This document shows positions 1 through 8,083 of a stretch of 64,000 nt of DNA, one piece after another. The notes beneath the pieces are model-generated. The model did no database searches, had not been told where the DNA came from, and saw nothing but the letters and a program-made list of their open reading frames with translations. Origin of the DNA: CAMAXB01 sp964476565 (GTDB lineage: Bacteria; Verrucomicrobiota; Verrucomicrobiia; Opitutales; Opitutaceae); the NCBI GenBank assembly GCA_964476565.1, contig CAYZBG010000011.1:1-64000 (forward strand). Direction: 5' to 3'. Every line of letters begins with the position of its first letter. Position 1 is the stretch's first letter. Position numbers and translations under genes: made by a program.

Positions 1-231
1 CAACTCTATCGCAATCAGGCACGCACGCCTATGAGGCACCCGGGCGGACTCTTACTGTTAGGTAAACGACTGAAGTGAGCAATTCGGAATCGGGAGCGAT
101 TCGAGTCGGAAGACGCGTCAGTCTGTTAGCCACGAGCTGCGGGCGAAGACGGAGATGCGGATGACGGTGAATCGGACGAAGACGGACGGCTCGCCACAGT
201 GCGCTAGTCGAGCTGGCTGGGCTCTGGAGAA

Positions 232-663
232 TCAATCATCGGTCAAATTGAGTTCGAGCGTTTGAATACCACCATCTTTAGAACGCCTTTGAACCACCAT
301 CTTCTGCGCTTTAAAAATTGCGGCCGACTCCCGAGCCTTAATTGTTCGAATATCCCGCCCATCGATAGAAAGTATCACGTCGCCGCGCTTCATGCGATAA
401 AAAGGCATGTGAGGAGCCCCGGGCTTATCGCCCGCTGGACTAGGTATCGCGATAGCATGTTGCACGTACTCTCCGACAACAATACGAAGCCAAAGCCGCT
501 CGATACGATTCGTTTCAACCTTGTATTGAGGCAATCGCACGACTTTGCTGGGTTCAACGGAATCCTGTTTGCCGTTTATTGAAATTTCCGGGTTGGCTTG
601 TAACGAAAGTGTCGGATTTGAAGCTAGTGCAACGCAACCGACGATCATTAGGTGCAGCTTCAT
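232..663 (-). CDS. Exported small protein with a PDZ-like segment
   Basis: A 143-residue protein with an N-terminal hydrophobic stretch (about residues 4-22) that reads as a signal peptide. The later part contains MKRGDVILSIDGRDI, which resembles the carboxylate-loop and strand region of PDZ domains and type II secretion GspC-like modules, so a peptide-binding role outside the cytoplasm is possible. The start is the ATG at 663; no Shine-Dalgarno motif is visible. It lies 19 bases downstream of the next exported small protein and may be co-transcribed with it. The DNA is visibly more AT-rich than most of the window, which may point to a different origin. Function unknown. Confidence 0.65.
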   Translation of the reverse strand: MKLHLMIVGCVALASNPTLSLQANPEISINGKQDSVEPSKVVRLPQYKVETNRIERLWLRIVVGEYVQHAIAIPSPAGDKPGAPHMPFYRMKRGDVILSIDGRDIRTIKARESAAIFKAQKMVVQRRSKDGGIQTLELNLTDD

Positions 664-682
664 GTACTTATATTGAAGAACG

Positions 683-1054
683 TTACAAGTGAGTTACGAC
701 GGCAGCTGGCGTGACGCGTGCGTCAGCACGTGGCGTGACAGATGTCGGCGTGGGCTCTGACACCTGATTGGGCTTCTTCTTCGTATGCGGCGTCCGCAAG
801 GGAGCGAGGAAGAGCGGACCTGCATCAATTCGAGAGTTCTTGAAATCCCAAACGCGAAGCTGTGGCGGAACCTCAAATACCCCGCTGCGCGACGACCTCA
901 ACGTTCGTACCTCGGGTGGTGGTTCGACGAGCAACGATTTGTCTGCGGCAACGGCACGCGCTTTTCCGAAATACGGCGGCTGTATCTCCGCGCCAAGCAA
1001 CACGACCGGAAAAACTGTCGTCACGAAACATACTCCGACAGATAAGAGGTGCAT
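683..1054 (-). CDS. Exported hypothetical protein with a repeat-derived C-terminus
   Basis: A 123-residue protein beginning with a probable signal peptide (about residues 1-22, ending near LLGAE). No recognised domain follows; the middle is Pro/Arg/Ser-rich. The C-terminal segment from roughly residue 97, with the motif SEPTPTSVTPRADARV, looks like the translation of an interspersed DNA repeat. I recall similar tails on unrelated small proteins of Verrucomicrobia and Planctomycetes, but did not check this by search. The natural C-terminus may therefore have been replaced when a repeat inserted. Function unknown. Confidence 0.5.
   Translation of the reverse strand: MHLLSVGVCFVTTVFPVVLLGAEIQPPYFGKARAVAADKSLLVEPPPEVRTLRSSRSGVFEVPPQLRVWDFKNSRIDAGPLFLAPLRTPHTKKKPNQVSEPTPTSVTPRADARVTPAAVVTHL
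686..770 (-). repeat. Putative interspersed repeat read as a protein tail
   Basis: This stretch encodes the SEPTPTSVTPRADARV tail of the overlapping small protein. It contains a small perfect hairpin, TGACGC-GT-GCGTCA, at about 711-724. The assignment as a repeat rests on recollection of similar tails in related phyla; no second copy was seen in this window. Confidence 0.3.
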
Positions 1055-1298
1055 AAAAACTCCATGGTTTGAGTGGCTTTGACAACGAACTGGAAGCCAT
1101 GAGCCGAGATTCTTGCCCCAAAGTAATCTGGTCAGCCGCGGCGGGTCGGATTCGGATCTGAGTTCAAATGGGAAGGAATTGTCGGAATGCTATGGCCTCT
1201 GCTTGTCGATATTCACCTCGCTCTGTTCAGGCAAGCTTGGACAGTCAATTGCACTGTAAATAGTCTCAGGCAAGGAAGGCCTTCAACGTTGGTGTAAA

Positions 1299-1324
1299 CC
1301 ACACGGTCTTCCCTGTCCGTGTGG
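1299..1324 (-). terminator. Possible ppk1 terminator hairpin
   Basis: An 8-bp perfect stem, CCACACGG paired with CCGTGTGG, encloses a 10-base loop about 100 bases past the polyphosphate kinase stop codon. On the minus strand it is followed by TTTACACC, so the U-run is weak. It may be a terminator or only a structured element. Confidence 0.35.
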
Positions 1325-1372
1325 GAATTTCACGACGCAGGTCGTCCCCCGGTTGGCCGAGTTGACCTCTCC

Positions 1373-1394
1373 ACGCGCGGAGGGACCCGCGCGT
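1373..1394 (-). repeat. Palindromic repeat family 1, copy 1
   Basis: A perfect 8-bp stem (ACGCGCGG / CCGCGCGT) with a six-base loop that reads GTCCCT on the minus strand. The same element recurs at 7866-7887 and 8021-8042 in the opposite orientation. Copies 1 and 3 also share flanking bases, giving about 33 identical positions. It lies in the spacer just downstream of ppk1. Confidence 0.8.
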
Positions 1395-1424
1395 CCACCC
1401 CGGTCGGGCCGGCGTATGCCGCGG

Positions 1425-3596
1425 TCAGGCCAGGGCCCGCTGGCGCTGGCCGGCCGCGGCGATGAAATAGTTCTGCGCCGAGAAGGAGGGTTCGCCTTCG
1501 CGGCGGGCGACCGGCAGGTAGGCGCCGTTGGCGTGGAGCTCGCGGGCCTGTTCGTTGTCCTGCAACTCCATCGCGAAGAGTTCGTCGGTGATGGTCCGGC
1601 GGATGGCGGGGTCCTGCAGTGGGAACAGCACCTCGATCCGACGGAAGAAATTGCGCGGCATCCAGTCGGCGCTGCCGCCGAAGATCAGCGGGTCTCCACC
1701 GTTTTCGAAGTAGTACACGCGGGTGTGTTCGAGGAACCGACCGACGATCGAGCGCACGCGGATGTTGTCGCTCAGGCCGCGCACACCCGGCACGAGGCAG
1801 CAGACGCCGCGCACGATCAGGTCGATCTTCACGCCGGCCTGGGAGGCCGCGTAGAGGTTGTCGATCGTGGTCTTGTCGACGAGCGAGTTCATCTGCGCCA
1901 TGATGCGCGCGGGGCGGCCGGCGGCGGCGTGCGCGGATTCGGCGAGGATGAGTTCCTGGATGCGGCGGTGCAGGTTGAACGGGGCGACCAGCAGGTGGGC
2001 GAACTCCGGGGACCGGCTGAAGCCGGTGAGGGAGTTGAACAGGTGGGCGACGTCGGCGGTGATGTCGTCGCGCGAGGTGAAGAAGCTCAGGTCGGTGTAG
2101 AGCCGGGCGGTGCGCGGGTTGTAGTTGCCCGTGCCGAGGTGCACGTAGCGGCGCATGCCCGGGCCTTCGCGGCGGACCACGAGGGAGCATTTGCAATGGG
2201 TCTTGTGGCCGATCAGCCCGTAGACCACGTGCACGCCGGCCTCCTCGAGCTGGCGGGCCCACTGGATGTTGTTGGCCTCGTCGAAACGTGCCTTCAACTC
2301 GACGAGGGCGGTGACCTGCTTGCCGTTGCGCGAGGCCTCGATGAGGGCGCGCACGATCGGGGAATCGCCGCTCGTGCGGTAGAGGGTCTGCTTGATCGCG
2401 AAGACGCGCGGATCCCGGGCGGCCTGCTCCACGAAATCCACCACCGGGGCAAAGCTGTCGTAGGGGTGGTGCAGCAGCACGTCTTGGGCGCGCAGGGTTT
2501 CGAAGAGGTGCTCGGGGTGGCGCAGCGGCGAGGTGTTGACTGGGGTGAAGGCCGGGTACTTCAGGTCGGGCCGGTCCAGCTCGTACAGGCTCATCAGCCG
2601 CAGGTGATTGAGCGGACCATTGAGGCGGAAAACGTACTCGTGCGACAGGTTGAGCTGCTCGCAGAGGGTGGCGAAGATCGAGTCGGCCACGCCTTCCTCG
2701 ATCTCGAGCCGCACGGCCGCGCCGCGACGGAGATTGCGCAGCTCTTCCTCGATTTTCTTGAGCAGATTCTCCGCTTCTTCCTCGTCGATGTAGAGGTCGC
2801 TGTTGCGGGTGACGCGGAAGGCGTGGGCGCCGTGCACGCGGTAGCCCGGAAAAAACTCACCGGCGCACAGCTTGATGATCTCGCTGAGGAAGACGTAGCA
2901 CTGCGGTCCGGTCTGTTCCGGATTGATCCGCACCAGCCGCGGCAGGATGCGCGGCACGGGTAGAATGGCGAAGAGATGGTCGATCTCGGGCGTCTCCGGA
3001 TGGTCGAGCGAGACGACGACGTTGAGGGTCTTGTTGCCGAGCTGGGGAAACGGGTGCGACTGGTCGAGGGCCAGTGGCGTGAGCACGGGGAAGACCTGGT
3101 CGGCGAAGTACTGGCGGACCCAGTTCAGCTCGTTGGGCAGCATTTCCCGGGCGGTCTTGAACAGGATCCCCTCGGCAGCGAGCGCGGGCACGAGGCTCTG
3201 GTGCCAGCAGCGGTACTGCTGGTCGACAAGGGACGCCACCACGGAGTGGATACGGCGCAGCTGCTCGCGCGGTCCGAGGCCGTCGACACTCGCCTCCGTC
3301 ACTCCGCTGTCCACCTGCTGGATGAGGCCGGCGACGCGGATCTCGAAGAATTCGTCGAGGTTCGAGGAGACGATGGCGAGGAACTTGACCCGCTCGAGCA
3401 GCGGGTTTTGCGGGTTCTCGGCCTGCTCCAGCACGCGCCGGTTGAAGGCGAGCCACGACAGCTCGCGGTTGAAGTACGCGGACTTGACCGGTTTGGCCGG
3501 CGGGACCACGGGCTCGGTGGCGGGGACAGGCGTCTGCAGCCCGGCGGTATCGACGGGAGGCAGGGTGGAGCGAGGGGAGCGGGAGCGTCTGGCCAT
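1425..3596 (-). CDS. ppk1: Polyphosphate kinase 1
   Basis: A 723-residue protein, the usual length for the PPK1 family, which reversibly transfers the gamma phosphate of ATP onto inorganic polyphosphate. Family signatures are plain: FNRELSWLAFN near residue 42, SSNLDEFFEIRVAG, HHPYDSFAPVVDFV, and GHKTHCKCSLVV near residue 465, where the histidine corresponds to the autophosphorylated residue of the family. It is followed by MNSLVDKTTIDNLYAASQAG and SIVGRFLEHTRVYYF near residue 620. The ATG at 3596 was chosen because the conserved N-domain starts about 40 residues later, whereas the upstream open frame is Arg/Pro-rich and unlike the family. The first 40 residues are a variable Pro-rich lead. 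The next gene upstream ends 134 bases away, so it probably has its own promoter. Confidence 0.95.
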   Translation of the reverse strand: MARRSRSPRSTLPPVDTAGLQTPVPATEPVVPPAKPVKSAYFNRELSWLAFNRRVLEQAENPQNPLLERVKFLAIVSSNLDEFFEIRVAGLIQQVDSGVTEASVDGLGPREQLRRIHSVVASLVDQQYRCWHQSLVPALAAEGILFKTAREMLPNELNWVRQYFADQVFPVLTPLALDQSHPFPQLGNKTLNVVVSLDHPETPEIDHLFAILPVPRILPRLVRINPEQTGPQCYVFLSEIIKLCAGEFFPGYRVHGAHAFRVTRNSDLYIDEEEAENLLKKIEEELRNLRRGAAVRLEIEEGVADSIFATLCEQLNLSHEYVFRLNGPLNHLRLMSLYELDRPDLKYPAFTPVNTSPLRHPEHLFETLRAQDVLLHHPYDSFAPVVDFVEQAARDPRVFAIKQTLYRTSGDSPIVRALIEASRNGKQVTALVELKARFDEANNIQWARQLEEAGVHVVYGLIGHKTHCKCSLVVRREGPGMRRYVHLGTGNYNPRTARLYTDLSFFTSRDDITADVAHLFNSLTGFSRSPEFAHLLVAPFNLHRRIQELILAESAHAAAGRPARIMAQMNSLVDKTTIDNLYAASQAGVKIDLIVRGVCCLVPGVRGLSDNIRVRSIVGRFLEHTRVYYFENGGDPLIFGGSADWMPRNFFRRIEVLFPLQDPAIRRTITDELFAMELQDNEQARELHANGAYLPVARREGEPSFSAQNYFIAAAGQRQRALA

Positions 3597-3730
3597 GGTC
3601 CGACAAAACGGCGAAAGACCGCCGAACATACGCCCGTGAAACCGTGAAACCAGATAATAGTGACCTGCCACGCCGATGTAACCTGGACCGGCGAAGGGCC
3701 CGGGTCCGCGCTGAGGCCCGGACCGCCCGG

Positions 3731-5098
3731 CTAGGGAACGGTGACGGCCTTCGGATTGACGAACGACAGGATCCCGTGGCGCCCGAGTTCGCGGCCGTAA
3801 CCGCTGGCCTTCGTCCCGCCAAAGGGCAGGTGGGGGTCTGAACGCACGAAGTCGTTGATGCACACCATGCCGACGTCGAGCTGATGGGCGGCGATCTCGA
3901 GGCCGCGGCGGCGGTTGCGGGTGAAGACCGCAGCCCCGAGGCCATAGGGCGAATCATTGGCGATTGCGAGGGCTTCGGCCTCGTCGCGGGCAGGGAGAAT
4001 GGCCGCGACCGGCCCGAACAACTCGTCACCGTAGGCCGGCATGCCGGGCCGCACGTCGGTGAGGACGGTGCACGGATAGTAGAAGCCCGGTCCTTTCGGC
4101 ACGGTGCCCCCGAGGAGGAGGCGGGCGCCGGCCTTGACGCTGGCCTGGACCTGCCGATGCAACGTGGTGCGCAGATCGGCGCGCGCGAGGGGGCCCACGT
4201 CGGTCGTGGGATCGGTGGGCGGGCCGACCCGCCGGCGGGCGATCTCGGCGGTGAGCAGGGTCTCGAACTCGGCCCGGACGGCATCGACCACGATGATGCG
4301 TTTCGCCGAAATGCAGCTTTGGCCGCCGTTGATCAGACGGGCGGTGGCGCAGGTGCGGGCGGCGTGGGCGAGGTCGGCGTCAGCCAAGACGAGGTAGGGA
4401 TCAGAGCCGCCGAGTTCGAACACGCAGGGCTTCAGCGCGGCGCCGGCGAGAGCTCCGACCTTCCGGCCGGCCGCCGTGCTGCCGGTGAGCGAGACCACGC
4501 GGATCCGCGGATCCGCGATCAGGTCCGGCACCCGCTCCGTCTCGGCAAACACGGTCCGCAGCAAACCGGTGGGCGTACCGGCGTCCGCGAATACCTGTTC
4601 GATGGCCAGGGCGCAGCCCGGAACGCTGGTGGCGTGTTTGAGCAGGATCGTGTTGCCCGCCATCAGGGCCGGGGCGGCGGCGCGGAAGACCTGCCAGAAC
4701 GGAAAGTTCCAGGGCATGATCGCGAGCACGACCCCGAGCGGGGCGTGGACAATCCGGGACCGCTTCGGGGCACCGAGCGGCCGGTCGGGCTTGAGGTAGG
4801 CCGCCGCGTGGCGCGCATAGTGGTCGCAGGTGTTGGCGCACTTCTCGATTTCGCTGCGTGCCTGGGCCAGCGGCTTGCCCATCTCGGTCACGATCAGTTG
4901 GGCGAGTTCATCCCGGTCCTTCCGCAGGCGGGCAGCGAGGGCGTGCACGTGGCGGGCGCGATCCCCCAGAGAGAGCTCGCGCCAGTTGGCCTGCGCGGCA
5001 TGCACCTCGGCCAACGCCGCGCCGACCTCCGACCGGCGGTGAGACCGGTAGGTGCGGAGCGTTTCGCCGGTGGCGGGGTTGATCGAGACGAACGGCAT
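3731..5098 (-). CDS. NAD(P)-dependent aldehyde dehydrogenase, succinate-semialdehyde type
   Basis: A 455-residue member of the aldehyde dehydrogenase superfamily, closest by eye to the short GabD/Sad (YneI) succinate-semialdehyde dehydrogenases, which oxidise the semialdehyde to succinate. Visible signatures are NPATGETL at the N-terminus, MPWNFPFWQVFRAAAPALMAGN for cofactor binding, the general-base glutamate in FELGGSDP near residue 228, the catalytic cysteine in NGGQSCISAKR at residue 262, and the C-terminal PFGGTKASGYGRELG. The start ATG at 5098 follows CCACC with no Shine-Dalgarno motif. It is not adjacent to gabT or other GABA genes, so the exact aldehyde substrate is uncertain. Confidence 0.9.
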   Translation of the reverse strand: MPFVSINPATGETLRTYRSHRRSEVGAALAEVHAAQANWRELSLGDRARHVHALAARLRKDRDELAQLIVTEMGKPLAQARSEIEKCANTCDHYARHAAAYLKPDRPLGAPKRSRIVHAPLGVVLAIMPWNFPFWQVFRAAAPALMAGNTILLKHATSVPGCALAIEQVFADAGTPTGLLRTVFAETERVPDLIADPRIRVVSLTGSTAAGRKVGALAGAALKPCVFELGGSDPYLVLADADLAHAARTCATARLINGGQSCISAKRIIVVDAVRAEFETLLTAEIARRRVGPPTDPTTDVGPLARADLRTTLHRQVQASVKAGARLLLGGTVPKGPGFYYPCTVLTDVRPGMPAYGDELFGPVAAILPARDEAEALAIANDSPYGLGAAVFTRNRRRGLEIAAHQLDVGMVCINDFVRSDPHLPFGGTKASGYGRELGRHGILSFVNPKAVTVP

Positions 5099-5256
5099 GG
5101 TGGAAAGCGCCGCCGGGCGGGCGTGGCCGGTGATCCACCGTCCCTGAACCCGCCAGTTGGCCTCTCCCGGCTAGCAGGTCGCGTGCTCGGAACCCGTCGC
5201 GAGGGACTGAACCGTCCGAGGTGTTGGGGTATGAATTTTTTCCATCCGGGCCCGCG

Positions 5257-5952
5257 TCAGGACGCCGGGCGAGTCACCACGAAATTGCGAATACGCTGGT
5301 GGCTCCGCACCGTCCGGAAGCCGAACCAGCCCTCGCTCAGCGGCTGGTCGTCCTTCCATTCGAATACGAGTTCGTCGTTGCGCCAGTAGCGCACGGTCCC
5401 GTCGCGATGGGCTTCGACCCGGATGCGAAACGGCACGCCGCCTCGCAGCAGGTACGCCGGGGCGGTGCGTTCGTGCTCCGGCAGCAGCGGCCGGGCCCCG
5501 CTGCCATCGTAGCGGCGAAAGCGGGTGGTGGAGTTGGTGTTGCCGCCGTAGCCCACATAATACGTGCGCAGGCTGTCGTAGGTCGCGAAACGGCCGGTCC
5601 GGCCATGACCGGGGGCGAGCAGATCGGGTCGCTGCGGGTCGGTGGCCATCCAGAAGCAATTCAGGTCGGACACGCGGTCGTGCGGTCCGCCGGCCTCGAC
5701 GAACGTGGTTTCCCACGAGACGACCACGGGGGCGGTCAGTTTTTCGCGGAACCACACGGTGCAGCCGGCCGCGTCTTCGATCACCAGGGCGCCCCCGTCG
5801 AGGCGGACGCTGCCGCCCGGCATCTGTTCGACGACCCATTGCCGGAGGTCGCCCGTGAAGTCGTCACGGTGCAACGGAGTGGGCGACGCGGAGTGGGCGC
5901 AGGCGGCGACGAGGAGCACTGCGACTGGGACGAGGGCAAGGCGGGAACGCAT
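5257..5952 (-). CDS. DUF6250-type lipoprotein
   Basis: A 231-residue exported lipoprotein: the signal peptide ends in the lipobox VAAC at about residues 15-18. The body has the look of the concanavalin/laminin-G-like DUF6250 family, with WVVEQMPGG, HDRVSDLNCFWMA, the YYVGYGGNTNSTTRFRRYDG block and a final beta-strand pattern ending in RNFVVTRP. Members are typically found as secreted proteins or attached to glycoside hydrolases in Opitutaceae and other polysaccharide degraders, so glycan binding or hydrolysis is a reasonable inference. No catalytic residues could be assigned. It is separated from its neighbours by 56 and 158 bases. Confidence 0.8.
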   Translation of the reverse strand: MRSRLALVPVAVLLVAACAHSASPTPLHRDDFTGDLRQWVVEQMPGGSVRLDGGALVIEDAAGCTVWFREKLTAPVVVSWETTFVEAGGPHDRVSDLNCFWMATDPQRPDLLAPGHGRTGRFATYDSLRTYYVGYGGNTNSTTRFRRYDGSGARPLLPEHERTAPAYLLRGGVPFRIRVEAHRDGTVRYWRNDELVFEWKDDQPLSEGWFGFRTVRSHQRIRNFVVTRPAS

Positions 5953-6007
5953 GCCCGGACGTTGAGGCTTCGCCGGGCCGGGCGCCAGTCCACGTTGCCG
6001 CCAGGCG

Positions 6008-7735
6008 CTACGCGATCGCGGCGGAACCGCGTGCCCCGATCGACGAGCCGGGATGGCGCTGGAGAAACTGTTCCTCGGCGTCGGCCGTGCCCACGAGGAG
6101 CAGGTCCTGGCCCGGCTCGAGCACGTGGTCGGGGCCGGGATTGATCAGGGTGGCGGGGCCGTCCTGGATCCCGATGACGAGGCAGCCGGTCGTCTCGCGG
6201 AGCTTGGAGTCGGCGAGGCGGCGGCCGTGCAGGGCGGCGGGCGTGCGGACGCGAAACGCGTTCACGCCCTCGGCGACCATGAGCAGGTTGCCGCCCGAGA
6301 GGGCGTTGCAGACGGCGCCGGCGGCCAGCGTGGTGTACGACATCACGAAATCGGCGCCGGCGCGGTGCAGGGTGGCGACATTCCGCTCGTGGGTCGCGCG
6401 GGCGATGATCTGCACGTCGGGCCGTATCCGGCGACAGAATACCGTGAGGTAGATGTTGGCGTCGTCGTCATGGCCGGTGATGACGACCGTGTCGGTGCGC
6501 AGGAGGCCGGCCTCGTGCATGACCTTGAGGTCGGCGGCGTCGCCCACGACGGTGTGGTCCGGATCGGGCGAGCGGCCGGGCACGCGTTCGACGAAGCGGT
6601 GGCCGATTTCCATCTGGGCCAGGGCGCGGGCGGTCGCGCGTCCGACGCGCCCCGCGCCGATGATGAGCGCCGGGGCGGCGGCACGGGCCGGCGTGGCGAG
6701 GGTGCGGTCGAACCGCTCGAGCTGCTCCCGGTTGCCCGCCACGAGCAGCATCATGGTCGGGGTGATCACGAGATCGGGCGTGGCGGGGTGGAAGGAGCCC
6801 TTTTCCCAGCCGCCGATGACGATCAGGCCGGTCGACGCGCGCAGGCCGCTGTCCTTCACGGTGCGCCCGGCGAGGCCGGTGCTGAAGGCGGGAGCCTCGG
6901 CAATGAGCAGCGGACCGAACTCGCCGACGACGTGGGACCGGGAGGAGGCGGCGGCTACGCAGCGCGCAAGGAAGCGGCCGAGCATCTCGTCGAGCCGGAG
7001 CACATGGCTGGCTCCCGCGAGCGGCAGGATCTCGTTGGACGGCATTTCCTTGGCCGTGGCAAAGATCGGCGTCTCCGGAGCCACGGAGCGCACGGTGAAG
7101 GTGGCATTCGTATTGGGGATGTCGGCGTCGGTGGCCACGATCATGGCGGCCTGGGCCGCCCGGGCGTTGCGCCAGGTGTCCGGATCGTCGGGGGCGCCGA
7201 CCATGACCTGCACGCCGTGCTCAATCAGGCGCGAGGCAGTGTCGGGATCGGGCACGAGCACGAGATGCGGCCGGTGGTATTGCTCAAGCCGGGGGATGAG
7301 CGCGGCGGTGATGGCCTCGTAGTGGGTGAAGACGACATGGCCGGCGAGCGAGTCAGGCGCCTTCCGCGGGGTCCGCGCGGCCGCTTGGGCCACCATCCAT
7401 GGCGCGTAGAAGAACTCGATGAAGGTAAACGGCAGCAGCATGAGCAGCAGCACCAGTCCGGTGAGCATCACCACCACCGAAAAGAACCGGCCGAGCGGAC
7501 TCACGAACGTGATGTCGCCGAAGCCCAGCGTGGTCATGGTCGTGAACGTCCAGTAGACGCCGTCGAAGAGGTGATGATCCCGGCCCTCGTAGGCCATGAT
7601 GAAGTGGAACGTCGTGCTGAAGAGCACCACGAGACCGGCGAGCACGCCCACGTACTTGAGCAGCAGGCGGACGTTGCGCTGACGCGGGCGGGTCTGCCGC
7701 ACGATCTCCGCGATGGTGGCAGGCAGGAACTTCAC
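6008..7735 (-). CDS. Potassium channel with RCK (TrkA-N/TrkA-C) domains
   Basis: A 575-residue protein that couples a two-helix ion-channel module to cytoplasmic regulatory domains. The first membrane helix is near residues 25-47. The pore segment carries TLGFGD at about residues 70-75, a K+ selectivity filter (TxGFGD variant), and a long second helix follows. A first nucleotide-binding RCK domain spans roughly 125-250, a TrkA-C-like segment follows, then a second RCK domain starts at IIGAGRVGRATARAL near residue 355, with its own TrkA-C ending at the C-terminus. This double-RCK layout resembles ligand-gated K+ channels or efflux regulators. The start is GTG at 7735, preceded by a C-rich leader. 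Confidence 0.88.
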   Translation of the reverse strand: MKFLPATIAEIVRQTRPRQRNVRLLLKYVGVLAGLVVLFSTTFHFIMAYEGRDHHLFDGVYWTFTTMTTLGFGDITFVSPLGRFFSVVVMLTGLVLLLMLLPFTFIEFFYAPWMVAQAAARTPRKAPDSLAGHVVFTHYEAITAALIPRLEQYHRPHLVLVPDPDTASRLIEHGVQVMVGAPDDPDTWRNARAAQAAMIVATDADIPNTNATFTVRSVAPETPIFATAKEMPSNEILPLAGASHVLRLDEMLGRFLARCVAAASSRSHVVGEFGPLLIAEAPAFSTGLAGRTVKDSGLRASTGLIVIGGWEKGSFHPATPDLVITPTMMLLVAGNREQLERFDRTLATPARAAAPALIIGAGRVGRATARALAQMEIGHRFVERVPGRSPDPDHTVVGDAADLKVMHEAGLLRTDTVVITGHDDDANIYLTVFCRRIRPDVQIIARATHERNVATLHRAGADFVMSYTTLAAGAVCNALSGGNLLMVAEGVNAFRVRTPAALHGRRLADSKLRETTGCLVIGIQDGPATLINPGPDHVLEPGQDLLLVGTADAEEQFLQRHPGSSIGARGSAAIA

Positions 7736-7865
7736 GGGCGGGGCGAGGGCGGGAGGACCATGGACGGATCAACGATTTCGCCTGCGATCCGGCGGGCAAC
7801 CCTAAAGCCGTTGCAGCGGCGAAGTTGGACCTGCGACCGATTGTGTCCGTCCGGCTCCACGGTGG

Positions 7866-7887
7866 ATGCGCGGGTCCCTCCGCGCGT
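7866..7887 (+). repeat. Palindromic repeat family 1, copy 2
   Basis: Same 22-base element as at 1373-1394 and 8021-8042 with a single change (ATGCGCGG instead of ACGCGCGG in the left arm), which turns one C-G pair of the stem into a T-G wobble and keeps the hairpin. The loop GTCCCT is identical, as are the right arm and the GTGG that follow it. Confidence 0.8.
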
Positions 7888-8020
7888 GGTTTGAGGTGTT
7901 CGACGGAGTGACGGTCGGCCTGCGCGGTCCGTCCGTGGGCGGCAGCGTGCGCAGGGACGCGCCCGCCCACCTTGGGTTCGTGCCGACGCGAGACGTTCGA
8001 CTTGCGACTGGCCGGGGTGG

Positions 8021-8042
8021 ACGCGCGGGTCCCTCCGCGCGT
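8021..8042 (+). repeat. Palindromic repeat family 1, copy 3
   Basis: A perfect copy of the 8-bp stem, six-base loop palindrome. It is preceded by CCGGGGTGG, as is copy 1 in reverse orientation. Copies 2 and 3 point the same way in the same spacer. Confidence 0.8.
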
Positions 8043-8083
8043 GGTTTGGACGACGGCACGCGCCCGACAGCCGCTGCAACCGC

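Larger units (their letters stand above)
1055..1424. other. Intergenic region without a supported gene
   Basis: About 370 bases lie between the polyphosphate kinase stop and the exported-protein gene. Two structures were recognised in it: a hairpin at 1299-1324 and one copy of the palindromic repeat at 1373-1394. The part from 1055 to 1298 is AT-richer and probably holds the promoter of the minus-strand small-protein pair, but no convincing -35/-10 pair was identified. Confidence 0.5.
7736..8083. other. Intergenic region carrying two palindromic repeats
   Basis: A 348-base spacer between the K+ channel start and the glycosyltransferase stop, both genes being on the minus strand. No gene is supported here. 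The recognisable content is the two direct copies of palindromic repeat family 1, 155 bases apart. Confidence 0.6.

Noticed and set aside
29..235. A 68-codon minus-strand frame at the window start
   Set aside because: Arg/Pro/Leu-rich with no signal or domain, overlaps the end of the next gene; not supported as coding.
7866..8042. Transcription terminators for the flanking genes
   Set aside because: The palindromes lack a following T-run in either direction and occur as a dispersed family, so a repeat is the better reading.
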